Below are positions 1-5,439 of a DNA stretch of 5,439 nucleotides, piece by piece; positions within the stretch are counted from its first letter, which is position 1, and each line of letters begins with the position of its first letter. The stretch is from Candidatus Cloacimonadota bacterium. GTDB taxonomy: Bacteria; Cloacimonadota; Cloacimonadia; Cloacimonadales; JAFGVF01. Where the stretch lies: positions 1-5,439 of the forward strand of contig JAFGVF010000116.1 in assembly GCA_016938155.1 (NCBI GenBank). The letters run 5' to 3'. The notes under the pieces are model-generated. The model did not search any database. It worked only from the letters and a program-made list of their open reading frames with translations, and was not told where the DNA came from. A program made the translations under genes and the position numbers.

Positions 1-8
1 TAGATTTT

Positions 9-13
9 AAGGA
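9..13 (+). promoter_or_regulatory. Ribosome binding site of hydF
   Basis: AAGGA lies 7 bases before the ATG at 21, which is normal Shine-Dalgarno spacing and supports that start. Only 20 bases precede the gene, so its promoter or any upstream operon partner is outside the window. Confidence 0.75.
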
Positions 14-20
14 ATAAATA

Positions 21-1220
21 ATGGCTAAAGTACCCCGCGGAGAACGACTTGTTCTCACTATCATCGGCAAACGCAATGCCGGGAAATCGTCTCTGATAAA
101 TGCTCTTACCGGGCAGGACATCTCTATCGTTTCCGATACTCCGGGAACAACTACCGACCCGGTTGCCAAGGCGTATGAACTGCTACCATTAGGGCCGGTT
201 ACTATCTATGACACTGCCGGTATCGACGATGTAGGCTCTCTTGGTGAAGAGCGGGTAAAGCGTACCCGCAAGATACTCTTCCGCACCGATATTGCCCTGA
301 TTGTCACCGAATCGAATGAAATTGACACTGATTTGGAGAAGCTTATCGCTGATATACAGGCGATGCACATACCTTTTATACTGGTATTCAATAAAGCGGA
401 TGTGAAACCTCTACCCGAAACCACTGCCAAGCGTTGTATAGAGCGGAATATTGCCTATTCCTCAGTATCAAGTGTTGACGGCAAGGGTATCCGGATGTTG
501 AAAGAGAAACTGATGATGCTTGCTCCACTTGAGATGAGTAATGAACAGGTACTGGTCAGCGATTTACTCAGACCGGGTCAGACGGTACTACTTGTAGTGC
601 CCATTGATCTGGCTGCTCCGAAGGGAAGACTTATTCTTCCTCAAGTACAGGTATTGAGAGAGGTACTGGATAGTGATGCCATCGGGATTATCGTAAAAGA
701 GCGGGAGTTGGAGAAATCTCTCACAGAACTGAGTCGCAAGCCGGATCTGGTAATCACCGACTCACAGGTTGTCCTGAAAGTGGTTGGCGATATTGACCCG
801 GATGTGAAACTGACAACCTTCTCGACTCTATTTGCCCGTTATAAAGGTAATTTCGAGACCCTGATCGAGGGTGCAAAACAGATTGATAAGCTAAAAGATG
901 GAGATAAACTTCTCATCGCTGAGTCCTGCTCTCATCATGTACAACCGGACGACATCGGCAGAGTAAAGATTCCCCGCTGGATAAGACAATATACCGGAAA
1001 GGATTTACAGTTCGATGTATTCTCAGGTCACGACTTCCCTGATGATTTAGAGAGTTATGCCCTTGTTCTTCATTGCGGTGCCTGTATGACTAACCGGATG
1101 GAGGTTATTCGACGCATGATGGAATGCGAACGCAGGGGAGTGAAAATTACCAATTACGGGATTGCTATTTCCAAATTACATGGAGTGCTGGAGAGAGTTA
1201 TTGCCCCGTTCTTTGGTTGA
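21..1220 (+). CDS. hydF: [FeFe]-hydrogenase maturation GTPase HydF
   Basis: HydF is the cytoplasmic scaffold on which the 2Fe subcluster of the [FeFe]-hydrogenase H-cluster is assembled with the radical-SAM enzymes HydE and HydG, before delivery to apo-hydrogenase HydA. The 399-residue length is typical of the family. The N-terminal G domain is intact: P-loop GKRNAGKS (residues 16-23), the switch I region PGTTTD (41-46), DTAG (64-67), NKAD (124-127) and an SSVSS loop near 147-151. A middle dimerisation region follows. The C-terminal cluster-binding domain carries C303 and H305 in SCSHH, and H351, C352 and C355 in HCGAC, matching the HydF signature CxH-x(about 45)-HCxxC that binds a [4Fe-4S] cluster. 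The ATG at 21 has a good Shine-Dalgarno and gives a short lead before the G domain. hydE, hydG and hydA are not visible. The gene converges on the minus-strand hydrolase-like gene. Identification is firm because both halves of the protein carry family motifs. Confidence 0.97.
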   Translation: MAKVPRGERLVLTIIGKRNAGKSSLINALTGQDISIVSDTPGTTTDPVAKAYELLPLGPVTIYDTAGIDDVGSLGEERVKRTRKILFRTDIALIVTESNEIDTDLEKLIADIQAMHIPFILVFNKADVKPLPETTAKRCIERNIAYSSVSSVDGKGIRMLKEKLMMLAPLEMSNEQVLVSDLLRPGQTVLLVVPIDLAAPKGRLILPQVQVLREVLDSDAIGIIVKERELEKSLTELSRKPDLVITDSQVVLKVVGDIDPDVKLTTFSTLFARYKGNFETLIEGAKQIDKLKDGDKLLIAESCSHHVQPDDIGRVKIPRWIRQYTGKDLQFDVFSGHDFPDDLESYALVLHCGACMTNRMEVIRRMMECERRGVKITNYGIAISKLHGVLERVIAPFFG

Positions 1221-1222
1221 AG

Positions 1223-1290
1223 CAGGGACAGACACGGAAGAACAGGGACGAACACAAAACCTAAACCGTGTCAGTCAGTGTGCGTCCGTG
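1223..1290. repeat. Two facing arrays of degenerate 10-base repeats in the convergent gap
   Basis: Directly after the hydF stop the plus strand reads CAGGGACAGA (1223-1232), CACGGAAGAA (1233-1242), CAGGGACGAA (1243-1252), then CAC. On the minus strand, from 1290 downward, it reads CACGGACGCA, CACTGACTGA, then CACGG. Both arrays therefore share a unit near CA(C/G)GGA(C/A)GAA and face each other across a short AT-rich centre. The segments 1243-1255 and 1278-1290 are complementary at 11 of 13 positions with a 22-base loop. GACACGG (1231-1237) and CCGTGTC (1266-1272) form a perfect 7-base alternative stem. The position between two converging genes suggests a role in transcript ends or mRNA stability, or a dispersed intergenic repeat. 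The repeat structure is seen directly; the role is inference. Confidence 0.7.
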
Positions 1291-1314
1291 ATTGTCTATG
1301 AAAATCTTCTTTGT

Positions 1315-2988
1315 TTATTGAAGTCTTATCTTGAGGATAATGCTTTTCCGATGCACTTCTGAGAAGGCAAAGAGGGTATAGATACCGGGAGTGATGTACT
1401 CCGAGTTATCCAGTTGACCATCCCATATCTCTACTGTTTCACCCTTAGGATACCAACGGTACTTGCTATAAAGTGGGTAATTATCACTTTGGGTTATCTT
1501 CCATTCAATATGGCAACTGACATCGGTATTAACCGTAACCTTGTATTTATTGCCTAACTTCTGGAAGTTGATTGTGAAATCCTCACCTTTAATGATTTTC
1601 ACTGTAGGCTCTTCGTAGGCAGGAGAAGCTTCCACAGCAGGTTCTTCTATTACCGCAGGAGTTTCTACAGGTTCTTTAAGAGCGATAGCAGCTGGTTCTT
1701 CTTGCGGTTCAACCTTCGTTTCAGGCTCAAGAACGGGATCCTCTACTGAAATGGGAGATGGATTGAATTCTGCAGTGACGATGGATTTTAAAGTATCAGG
1801 TTCTGTGGGAGGTATTGACTCGGGTTCAACCTGATTTACCGCAATCACAGGAGGTTCTTCTTTCTGAACAGACTTTCTTACTATCGGTTCCAGCTTTGCA
1901 GGTGGTACGCTATAGCATGATATCAATAAACGGGGAAAATACTCCTTTACCAAATCACCATAAGAGAATAGACAAACTCCTGCATATCCTGCTTTTTGAG
2001 TCTCTAAAATATTGTGTTCCACTTTCTCAACAGGAAACTTCGTAGAACCTGAGTTATTGAAAGCCCTTAATCCAATCACGATTCTATCTTTATTCGCTAT
2101 ATTAAAATCATCTTTGAGTAAACTCTCTACATTGTTTGTGTTAGTTGAATATGCCATGGGATAAACATAGTCAACAATATCTCTTTCAAGCCACTGATGC
2201 CATTCTTGAGAGAACTGACCGATTGCCCGATTGTAATCTGCAACAACGGCTGTTGATAATTCCAGTGATGCTGAAATCTTCCTTAAATCATCTGAAATGG
2301 ATTTAACAAGTCCGGTAATCTGATTTTTCTTCCATTGCGTCCAGGTGATAGGTTCTTCTGTGCCGGAGTACCTCTTCCAGGCAGTGACAGAAACCGGATG
2401 ATATCCATATTCTATGCCGGGATAACGGATATAATCAAGATGGATTCCTGCGATTTGGGGATAGTTTACGGCAATATCCTTCACTACATTTCTCAAGTAT
2501 TCCCTCACTTCCGGGATACCAGGGTCGAGAAACAAACCTTCACCGGAAATGGGATTCATTGATTTCCCGTTTTCTTCACAAGTAAACCACTCGGGATGAG
2601 TATAATAGATATGGTTATCATCGAGTTTTTTCATATCGGTCGGAGTAGCAACAATCATGGGAAGCCAGGCATGAACTCGAATATCAGTAAATTGGCTTCT
2701 GGCGAGAAGATATGACAGAGCGTCGAAGTCCTTGTTCGCTAAAAGATATGATTTCGGATCAGAATTAGGGTAGCTTTTATCCTGCTTATTCGGTGTATAT
2801 AGAGCATCGGCACGGTAGCGGACTTCTGCCATAATGGTATTCTGCTTATTTGTTATCATCGCTTCGATAAGTTCATCTATTTTTGCAGGTGTATCAAGAT
2901 TCCAAGAGGTAGCCCAGACTGCCCTGATCTCTGCTGAAAGCATAGAAGAAAGAAGTAGGCATATAAGTAACAAGAGTATTCGTTTCAA
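1315..2988 (-). CDS. Secreted glycosyl-hydrolase-like (GHL10/YngK-type) protein with Pro/Glu linker and C-terminal Ig-like domain
   Basis: This is an exported 557-residue protein. Residues 1-19 form a signal peptide: KR, a Leu-rich core, and a likely cut after LSA19. Residues 20 to about 355 resemble the glycosyl-hydrolase-like 10 / UPF0748 (YngK) TIM barrel: RAVWATSW (22-29), HPEW (131-134), LDPG (154-157), HLDYIRYP (183-190) with D185 in the place of a conserved acid, EWHQWL...DYVYPMAY (262-280) and GVCLFSYGDL (337-346). Family members are thought to act on cell-wall or other polysaccharides; the substrate cannot be read from sequence. Residues 361-470 are rich in Pro, Glu and Val and look like a flexible linker. 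Residues 471-557 look like a beta sandwich ending in WDG...PGIYTL, as in FlgD-Ig-like domains. The start is taken as TTG at 2988-2986 because GGAG lies 10 bases upstream and no in-frame ATG exists between it and the stop at 3015-3013. ATT (2994) and CTG (2997) are poorer options. It follows xseA by 5 bases. Confidence 0.85.
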   Translation of the reverse strand: MKRILLLLICLLLSSMLSAEIRAVWATSWNLDTPAKIDELIEAMITNKQNTIMAEVRYRADALYTPNKQDKSYPNSDPKSYLLANKDFDALSYLLARSQFTDIRVHAWLPMIVATPTDMKKLDDNHIYYTHPEWFTCEENGKSMNPISGEGLFLDPGIPEVREYLRNVVKDIAVNYPQIAGIHLDYIRYPGIEYGYHPVSVTAWKRYSGTEEPITWTQWKKNQITGLVKSISDDLRKISASLELSTAVVADYNRAIGQFSQEWHQWLERDIVDYVYPMAYSTNTNNVESLLKDDFNIANKDRIVIGLRAFNNSGSTKFPVEKVEHNILETQKAGYAGVCLFSYGDLVKEYFPRLLISCYSVPPAKLEPIVRKSVQKEEPPVIAVNQVEPESIPPTEPDTLKSIVTAEFNPSPISVEDPVLEPETKVEPQEEPAAIALKEPVETPAVIEEPAVEASPAYEEPTVKIIKGEDFTINFQKLGNKYKVTVNTDVSCHIEWKITQSDNYPLYSKYRWYPKGETVEIWDGQLDNSEYITPGIYTLFAFSEVHRKSIILKIRLQ

Positions 2989-2993
2989 ATGAA

Positions 2994-4346
2994 TCAGACT
3001 CCGTTTTTTGTTTTATTTTCTATAGCACAGGATAATACTCCGTCACTAAGAGTAACGGCAATTTTGTCGCCGATGGAAACACTGTCAATCGATTTGATGA
3101 TTACTTTATCTTTATGTAGCATGGAAAAACCTCTCTCAAAAGCTCTTTGGGGCGAGAGAGCCTTGAGTTTACCATCTAAAGATGAAAGTCTATTCTGCTC
3201 TCTTAACAAAGCCTCCTTCCCAAGTCTTGGGAGATCTAAAGAGTTTGTTTTAAGTACATAGCGATACTCATCAACTCTTTCTCTACCGATTTTCTTCATT
3301 AAAAGAGCAAAATGGCGAGAGATACTGTTTATCTCCTCTTTCTTACGGGATACCTTTTGTCCGAAATAGGTTAATTTAAAAACAGATTCATCCAATCTCT
3401 GCTGGAAATTCTGTAATCTGGATTCAGGACTTTGTACTTGCATCCTCTTTCCTAAATCACCTAAAGCTATTTTTTTATCTTTAACCTTATGGTTAATAAT
3501 CATAGTCAATTTATTCTGCTTCTCTCGAAGATTCTGAAGCAATTCCCTTTTATCAGGGACTGCAAGTTCGGCTGCTGCCGAGGGAGTTGGAGCTCGTAAA
3601 TCGCTGACAAAATCGGCAATAGTAAAATCAATCTCATGTCCAATCCCTGTAATGATTGGTATCTTTGAGGCATAAATCTCTCTTGCAAGGGGTTCATCAT
3701 TGAAGCAGAACAGGTCCTCCTGAGAACCACCTCCTCGACCAAGGATAATAACATCAACAGGATAATGCTGATTGAAATACCTGATTCCGGCTATTAGAGT
3801 TTCGGGAGCACTCTCCCCTTGAGTTAGGGCAGGATATATATAAACAGGTACCGGATACCTGCGGGTCAAAACATTACATATATCTTGAAAGGCAGCTGCT
3901 GTGGGTGAAGAGACAACTCCTATTTTTTCCGGAAACCTTGGTAGTGGCTGTTTATGTGCAGGGTCGAAGAGACCCTCCTCGGAAAGCTTTTTTTTCAACT
4001 TTTCGAACTCTGCCTGAAGTAGTCCTTTACCTGCAGAATACATTTTGGTTACATTCAACTGATATTGACCACCCGTCTCGTAAACTGTGACCTTACCGGC
4101 AACAATTACCTTATCTCCATCATTAGGTGCAAAATCAAGATACATATTATAATTGCGAAAAAAGACACATTTTAAGGTGCTGTTCATGTCTTTTATACTG
4201 AAGTAAATATGACCCGAGCGATGATGGGTGTAGTTGGATATCTCACCTTCCACAAATAAAGTTGAAATCCCACCCTCAATAACATGCTTTATATGACTGT
4301 TTACTTCACTTACTGTGAATATCTCTTCTTTATTTATACTTATCAT
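2994..4346 (-). CDS. xseA: Exodeoxyribonuclease VII large subunit
   Basis: XseA is the catalytic subunit of exonuclease VII, a metal-independent single-strand DNA exonuclease that cuts from both ends to oligonucleotides and takes part in repair. At 450 residues it is full length. The N-terminal OB-fold (about 8-105) begins FTVSEVNSHIK and includes the VEGEISN and GHIYFSIKD motifs. The catalytic domain has GVVSSPTAA (143-151), D155, GRGGGSQEDL (203-212) with R204, and GIGHEIDFTIADFVSDL (234-250) with H237 and D240, followed by RAPTPSAAAE (251-260). These match the E. coli residues reported as important (D155, R205, H238, D241). A long charged, probably coiled-coil region for XseB binding follows (about 265-400), then a C-terminal beta segment with RGFSML and IGDKIAVTLSDG. 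The ATG at 4346 has GGAAGG just upstream. The small-subunit gene xseB is not adjacent; a secreted hydrolase-like gene follows instead. Confidence 0.97.
   Translation of the reverse strand: MISINKEEIFTVSEVNSHIKHVIEGGISTLFVEGEISNYTHHRSGHIYFSIKDMNSTLKCVFFRNYNMYLDFAPNDGDKVIVAGKVTVYETGGQYQLNVTKMYSAGKGLLQAEFEKLKKKLSEEGLFDPAHKQPLPRFPEKIGVVSSPTAAAFQDICNVLTRRYPVPVYIYPALTQGESAPETLIAGIRYFNQHYPVDVIILGRGGGSQEDLFCFNDEPLAREIYASKIPIITGIGHEIDFTIADFVSDLRAPTPSAAAELAVPDKRELLQNLREKQNKLTMIINHKVKDKKIALGDLGKRMQVQSPESRLQNFQQRLDESVFKLTYFGQKVSRKKEEINSISRHFALLMKKIGRERVDEYRYVLKTNSLDLPRLGKEALLREQNRLSSLDGKLKALSPQRAFERGFSMLHKDKVIIKSIDSVSIGDKIAVTLSDGVLSCAIENKTKNGV
2999..3002 (-). promoter_or_regulatory. Ribosome binding site of the hydrolase-like gene, inside xseA
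   Basis: On the minus strand GGAG lies within the last codons of xseA and 10 bases before the TTG start at 2988. The xseA stop (TGA, 2996-2994) sits between the GGAG and the start. This arrangement favours translational coupling and supports the non-ATG start. Confidence 0.55.
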
Positions 4347-4349
4347 TTT

Positions 4350-4355
4350 CCTTCC
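4350..4355 (-). promoter_or_regulatory. Ribosome binding site of xseA
   Basis: The minus strand reads GGAAGG followed by three A's and then the ATG at 4346-4344. An ATG seven bases further upstream is out of frame and meets a stop within four codons, so the ATG at 4346 is the sensible start. Confidence 0.6.
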
Positions 4356-4370
4356 ATTCTTACCTTTGAG

Positions 4371-4400
4371 ATAGTTAGTGTTAATGCAAAATTAAGTCAA
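4371..4400 (-). promoter_or_regulatory. Possible sigma70-like promoter for xseA
   Basis: On the minus strand TTGACT (4400-4395) matches the -35 consensus at five of six bases. It is followed after 17 bases by TAACTAT (4377-4371), a weak -10. Transcription would begin near 4360-4365 and leave a short leader before the xseA ATG. The -10 match is poor, so this is only a candidate. Confidence 0.3.
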
Positions 4401-4622
4401 GGATTGATTGGTGAAGCTTAGAATAACTATTTGTTGTGATTATCAAAAAAACTACATAAAAGAATTTCTATACAAAAAATAAACGACCCATAATCCTTAA
4501 GAAATACACATTACTCAATTATATTACAGAATCCATCGTTTGGAGAAAACTTACGATTAAGAATACAAAAACAAAAGTAAGAAAACGCCAGTTTAAAACA
4601 TATATTTACACCAAGAATTGTG

Positions 4623-4650
4623 TTGACAAAAACGATGATGGATTTTAACT
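4623..4650 (+). promoter_or_regulatory. Possible promoter for the deacetylase-like gene
   Basis: TTGACA at 4623-4628 is a perfect sigma70 -35 hexamer. The best -10 at normal spacing is TTAACT (4645-4650, 16-base spacer), which matches only three of six bases. A better TATAAA (4659-4664) is too far, 30 bases away. Transcription from here would leave a leader of about 75 bases. Low confidence. Confidence 0.25.
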
Positions 4651-4719
4651 GCAAAAATTATAAAGAGTGCAAAAGGATATACGCAGGCATAAATACGATG
4701 GATGTTAAGGTTTTAACGC

Positions 4720-4723
4720 AGGA
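4720..4723 (+). promoter_or_regulatory. Ribosome binding site of the deacetylase-like gene
   Basis: AGGA lies 9 bases before the ATG at 4733. Three in-frame ATGs exist (4724, 4733, 4736). The AGGA abuts the first with no spacing and lies 12 bases from the third, so the middle one is preferred. Confidence 0.5.
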
Positions 4724-4732
4724 ATGCAGATT

Positions 4733-5439
4733 ATGATGGATTTTACATTTCAAAGTTACAAGCAGTTACTTGAAAGCTTCATTGAAAAGTACTCACTTCA
4801 TTCGTTAAACATTGATTATTCTTCTGGAAGGCATCTATTAATTAGGCATGACATTGATAGACAACCTCAAAATGCTTTAACCACTGCAAAACTAGAAAAT
4901 GCTCTAAAAGTAACAGGTACCTATTACTTCAGATATAGAAAAGATGTATTTATTCCTTCTATAATTCAAGAGATCGCTTCACTCAAACATGATGTTGGTT
5001 ACCATTATGAAAACTTATCTGTAATTTCCGAGAAATTGAAATTGAGAAAAGAGGATATCCTTAAAATCAATCTTGCCTTTCGACCGGCATTATTGAATGC
5101 TTTAGGTAAGCAGAAAACCGACGAGAACATTGAAAATAATTTAGGTATTAGAGAATCGGAATTTGACAGCATTCTTAGGAATTTAGAGACAAGAGTAAGA
5201 ATAATAGCAGAAAATTTGTTTGAAGAAGCAATAATGGATTTTCAGGAAAATCTTTATGCTTTTCGCAAGATTGCAAACATAGAGACCATATCTATGCATG
5301 GTAGCCCTTCTTCATTAATAGATAATAGATTGCTATGGCTTAAATATAACTACTTTGATAGTAATATTTTACTTGAGCCCTATTTTGATTTGGATTATAA
5401 TGAAGTCTTTTATATTACTGACGCAAGTAGAAAATGGAA
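4733..5439 (+). CDS. Polysaccharide-deacetylase-like (NodB-related) protein, 3' end cut by the window
   Basis: An open frame of 235 codons runs off the right edge without a stop. Visible motifs fit a divergent NodB-like family common in surface-polysaccharide loci: LIRHDID (36-42, usual metal-site Asp motif), GTYYFRYRKD (62-71), HDVGYHYENL (86-95), SMHGSP (187-192), DNRLLW (197-202) and EPYFDLDYNEVFYITD (215-230). These proteins probably act on a sugar or amide substrate in the cytoplasm; no signal peptide is present and the substrate is unknown. Between GYHYEN and the helix leading to MHGSP lie about 74 residues, where I would expect roughly 12-20. The extra segment (about 103-168) is helical and charged, and residues 124-151 resemble a helix-turn-helix. 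There is no frameshift: the frame is open and the motifs on both sides are in phase. Local GC is about one third, clearly below hydF. The next gene, and thus the pathway, is outside the window. Confidence 0.8.
   Translation, partial: MMDFTFQSYKQLLESFIEKYSLHSLNIDYSSGRHLLIRHDIDRQPQNALTTAKLENALKVTGTYYFRYRKDVFIPSIIQEIASLKHDVGYHYENLSVISEKLKLRKEDILKINLAFRPALLNALGKQKTDENIENNLGIRESEFDSILRNLETRVRIIAENLFEEAIMDFQENLYAFRKIANIETISMHGSPSSLIDNRLLWLKYNYFDSNILLEPYFDLDYNEVFYITDASRKW

Larger units (their letters stand above)
4347..4732. other. AT-rich intergenic region between divergent genes
   Basis: This 386-base gap separates xseA (minus) from the deacetylase-like gene (plus). It is very A-rich on the plus strand; the line 4441-4500 has about 22% GC by my count. 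I see no tRNA, no convincing small gene and no GC-stem/T-tract terminator. It should hold both divergent promoters. The half nearer the right-hand gene contains degenerate short repeats, listed separately. Confidence 0.7.
4529..4745. repeat. Degenerate ACGATGGATTTTA-type repeats upstream of the last gene
   Basis: ATGATGGATTTTA occurs exactly twice, at 4635-4647 and 4733-4745; the second copy includes the start codon of the deacetylase-like gene. ACGATGGAT occurs at 4695-4703 and inverted at 4531-4539, within a longer inverted form AAACGATGGATTC (4541-4529). ACGCAGG occurs at 4681-4687 and 4716-4722, each a short distance before a GATGGAT copy. The copies could be decayed tandem duplications or binding sites. 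In such AT-rich DNA some of this could be chance, though the exact 13-base pair is less likely to be. Confidence 0.45.

Noticed and set aside
1..20. Stop codon (TAG at 1-3) of an upstream gene
   Set aside because: A TAG is present, but with no preceding sequence its frame and meaning cannot be judged.
1240..1315. Rho-independent terminator for hydF
   Set aside because: The hairpin that can form has mismatches and a long loop, and the T-rich stretch near 1306-1319 is separated from it and interrupted. It does not meet the classic form, so it is listed only as a repeat.
1162..1362. Small plus-strand gene overlapping the hydF end
   Set aside because: It starts inside hydF, crosses the decamer repeats and runs into the minus-strand gene. 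It has no plausible ribosome binding site or recognisable content.
2989..3261. Plus-strand open frame opposite the end of xseA
   Set aside because: It lies fully antisense to well-supported coding sequence, shows no family motifs, and is best explained as a shadow of xseA. The same applies to the short frames at 206-430, 1815-2045, 2335-2562, 3506-3757 and 3905-4090.
4550..4581. CTTAC...GTAAG inverted repeat as an operator or hairpin
   Set aside because: The arms are five bases long with more than 20 bases between them, in A-rich DNA; chance explains this.
5039..5236. Frameshift or mobile-element insertion inside the deacetylase-like gene
   Set aside because: The frame stays open, the family motifs on both sides are in phase, and no terminal repeats or target duplications are visible around the extra segment.

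Overview
The window carries four protein-coding genes, one of them cut by the right edge, and no RNA genes, IS elements or CRISPR array that I can see. From left to right it holds hydF on the plus strand (maturation GTPase of [FeFe]-hydrogenase), then on the minus strand a secreted glycosyl-hydrolase-like protein and xseA (exonuclease VII large subunit). After a 386-base AT-rich gap comes a divergently placed plus-strand gene for a polysaccharide-deacetylase-like protein that runs off the end.

The organism is a bacterium and, because it keeps HydF, almost certainly an anaerobe that makes or uses H2 through [FeFe]-hydrogenase. The exported protein has a Pro/Glu-rich linker and a C-terminal FlgD-Ig-like sandwich. 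That architecture, with moderate GC and periodic intergenic repeats, would fit the FCB/Cloacimonadota type of uncultured fermenter, but this placement is an inference from general impression and not a demonstrated match.

Layout: hydF (21-1220) and the hydrolase-like gene (1315-2988, minus) converge on a 94-base gap. That gap is largely built from 10-base repeat units in two facing arrays, so it can fold into an imperfect hairpin. xseA (2994-4346, minus) lies directly upstream of the hydrolase-like gene with only 5 bases between stop and start. The hydrolase-like gene seems to start at TTG with its Shine-Dalgarno inside the end of xseA, so the two are probably one transcript with coupled translation. 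xseB, the usual partner of xseA, is not next to it.

The right part (about 4380-5439) is clearly more AT-rich than the rest. It has several degenerate copies of an ACGATGGATTTTA-like motif in front of the last gene. That gene has the family's HDID, GYHYEN and MHGSP motifs, but an apparent insertion of roughly 55-65 residues sits between them, part of which reads like a helix-turn-helix. The core genes are ordinary. The inverted decamer arrays, the xseA-hydrolase coupling and the inserted segment are the items most worth a second look. I did not find convincing evidence of a new multi-gene system.
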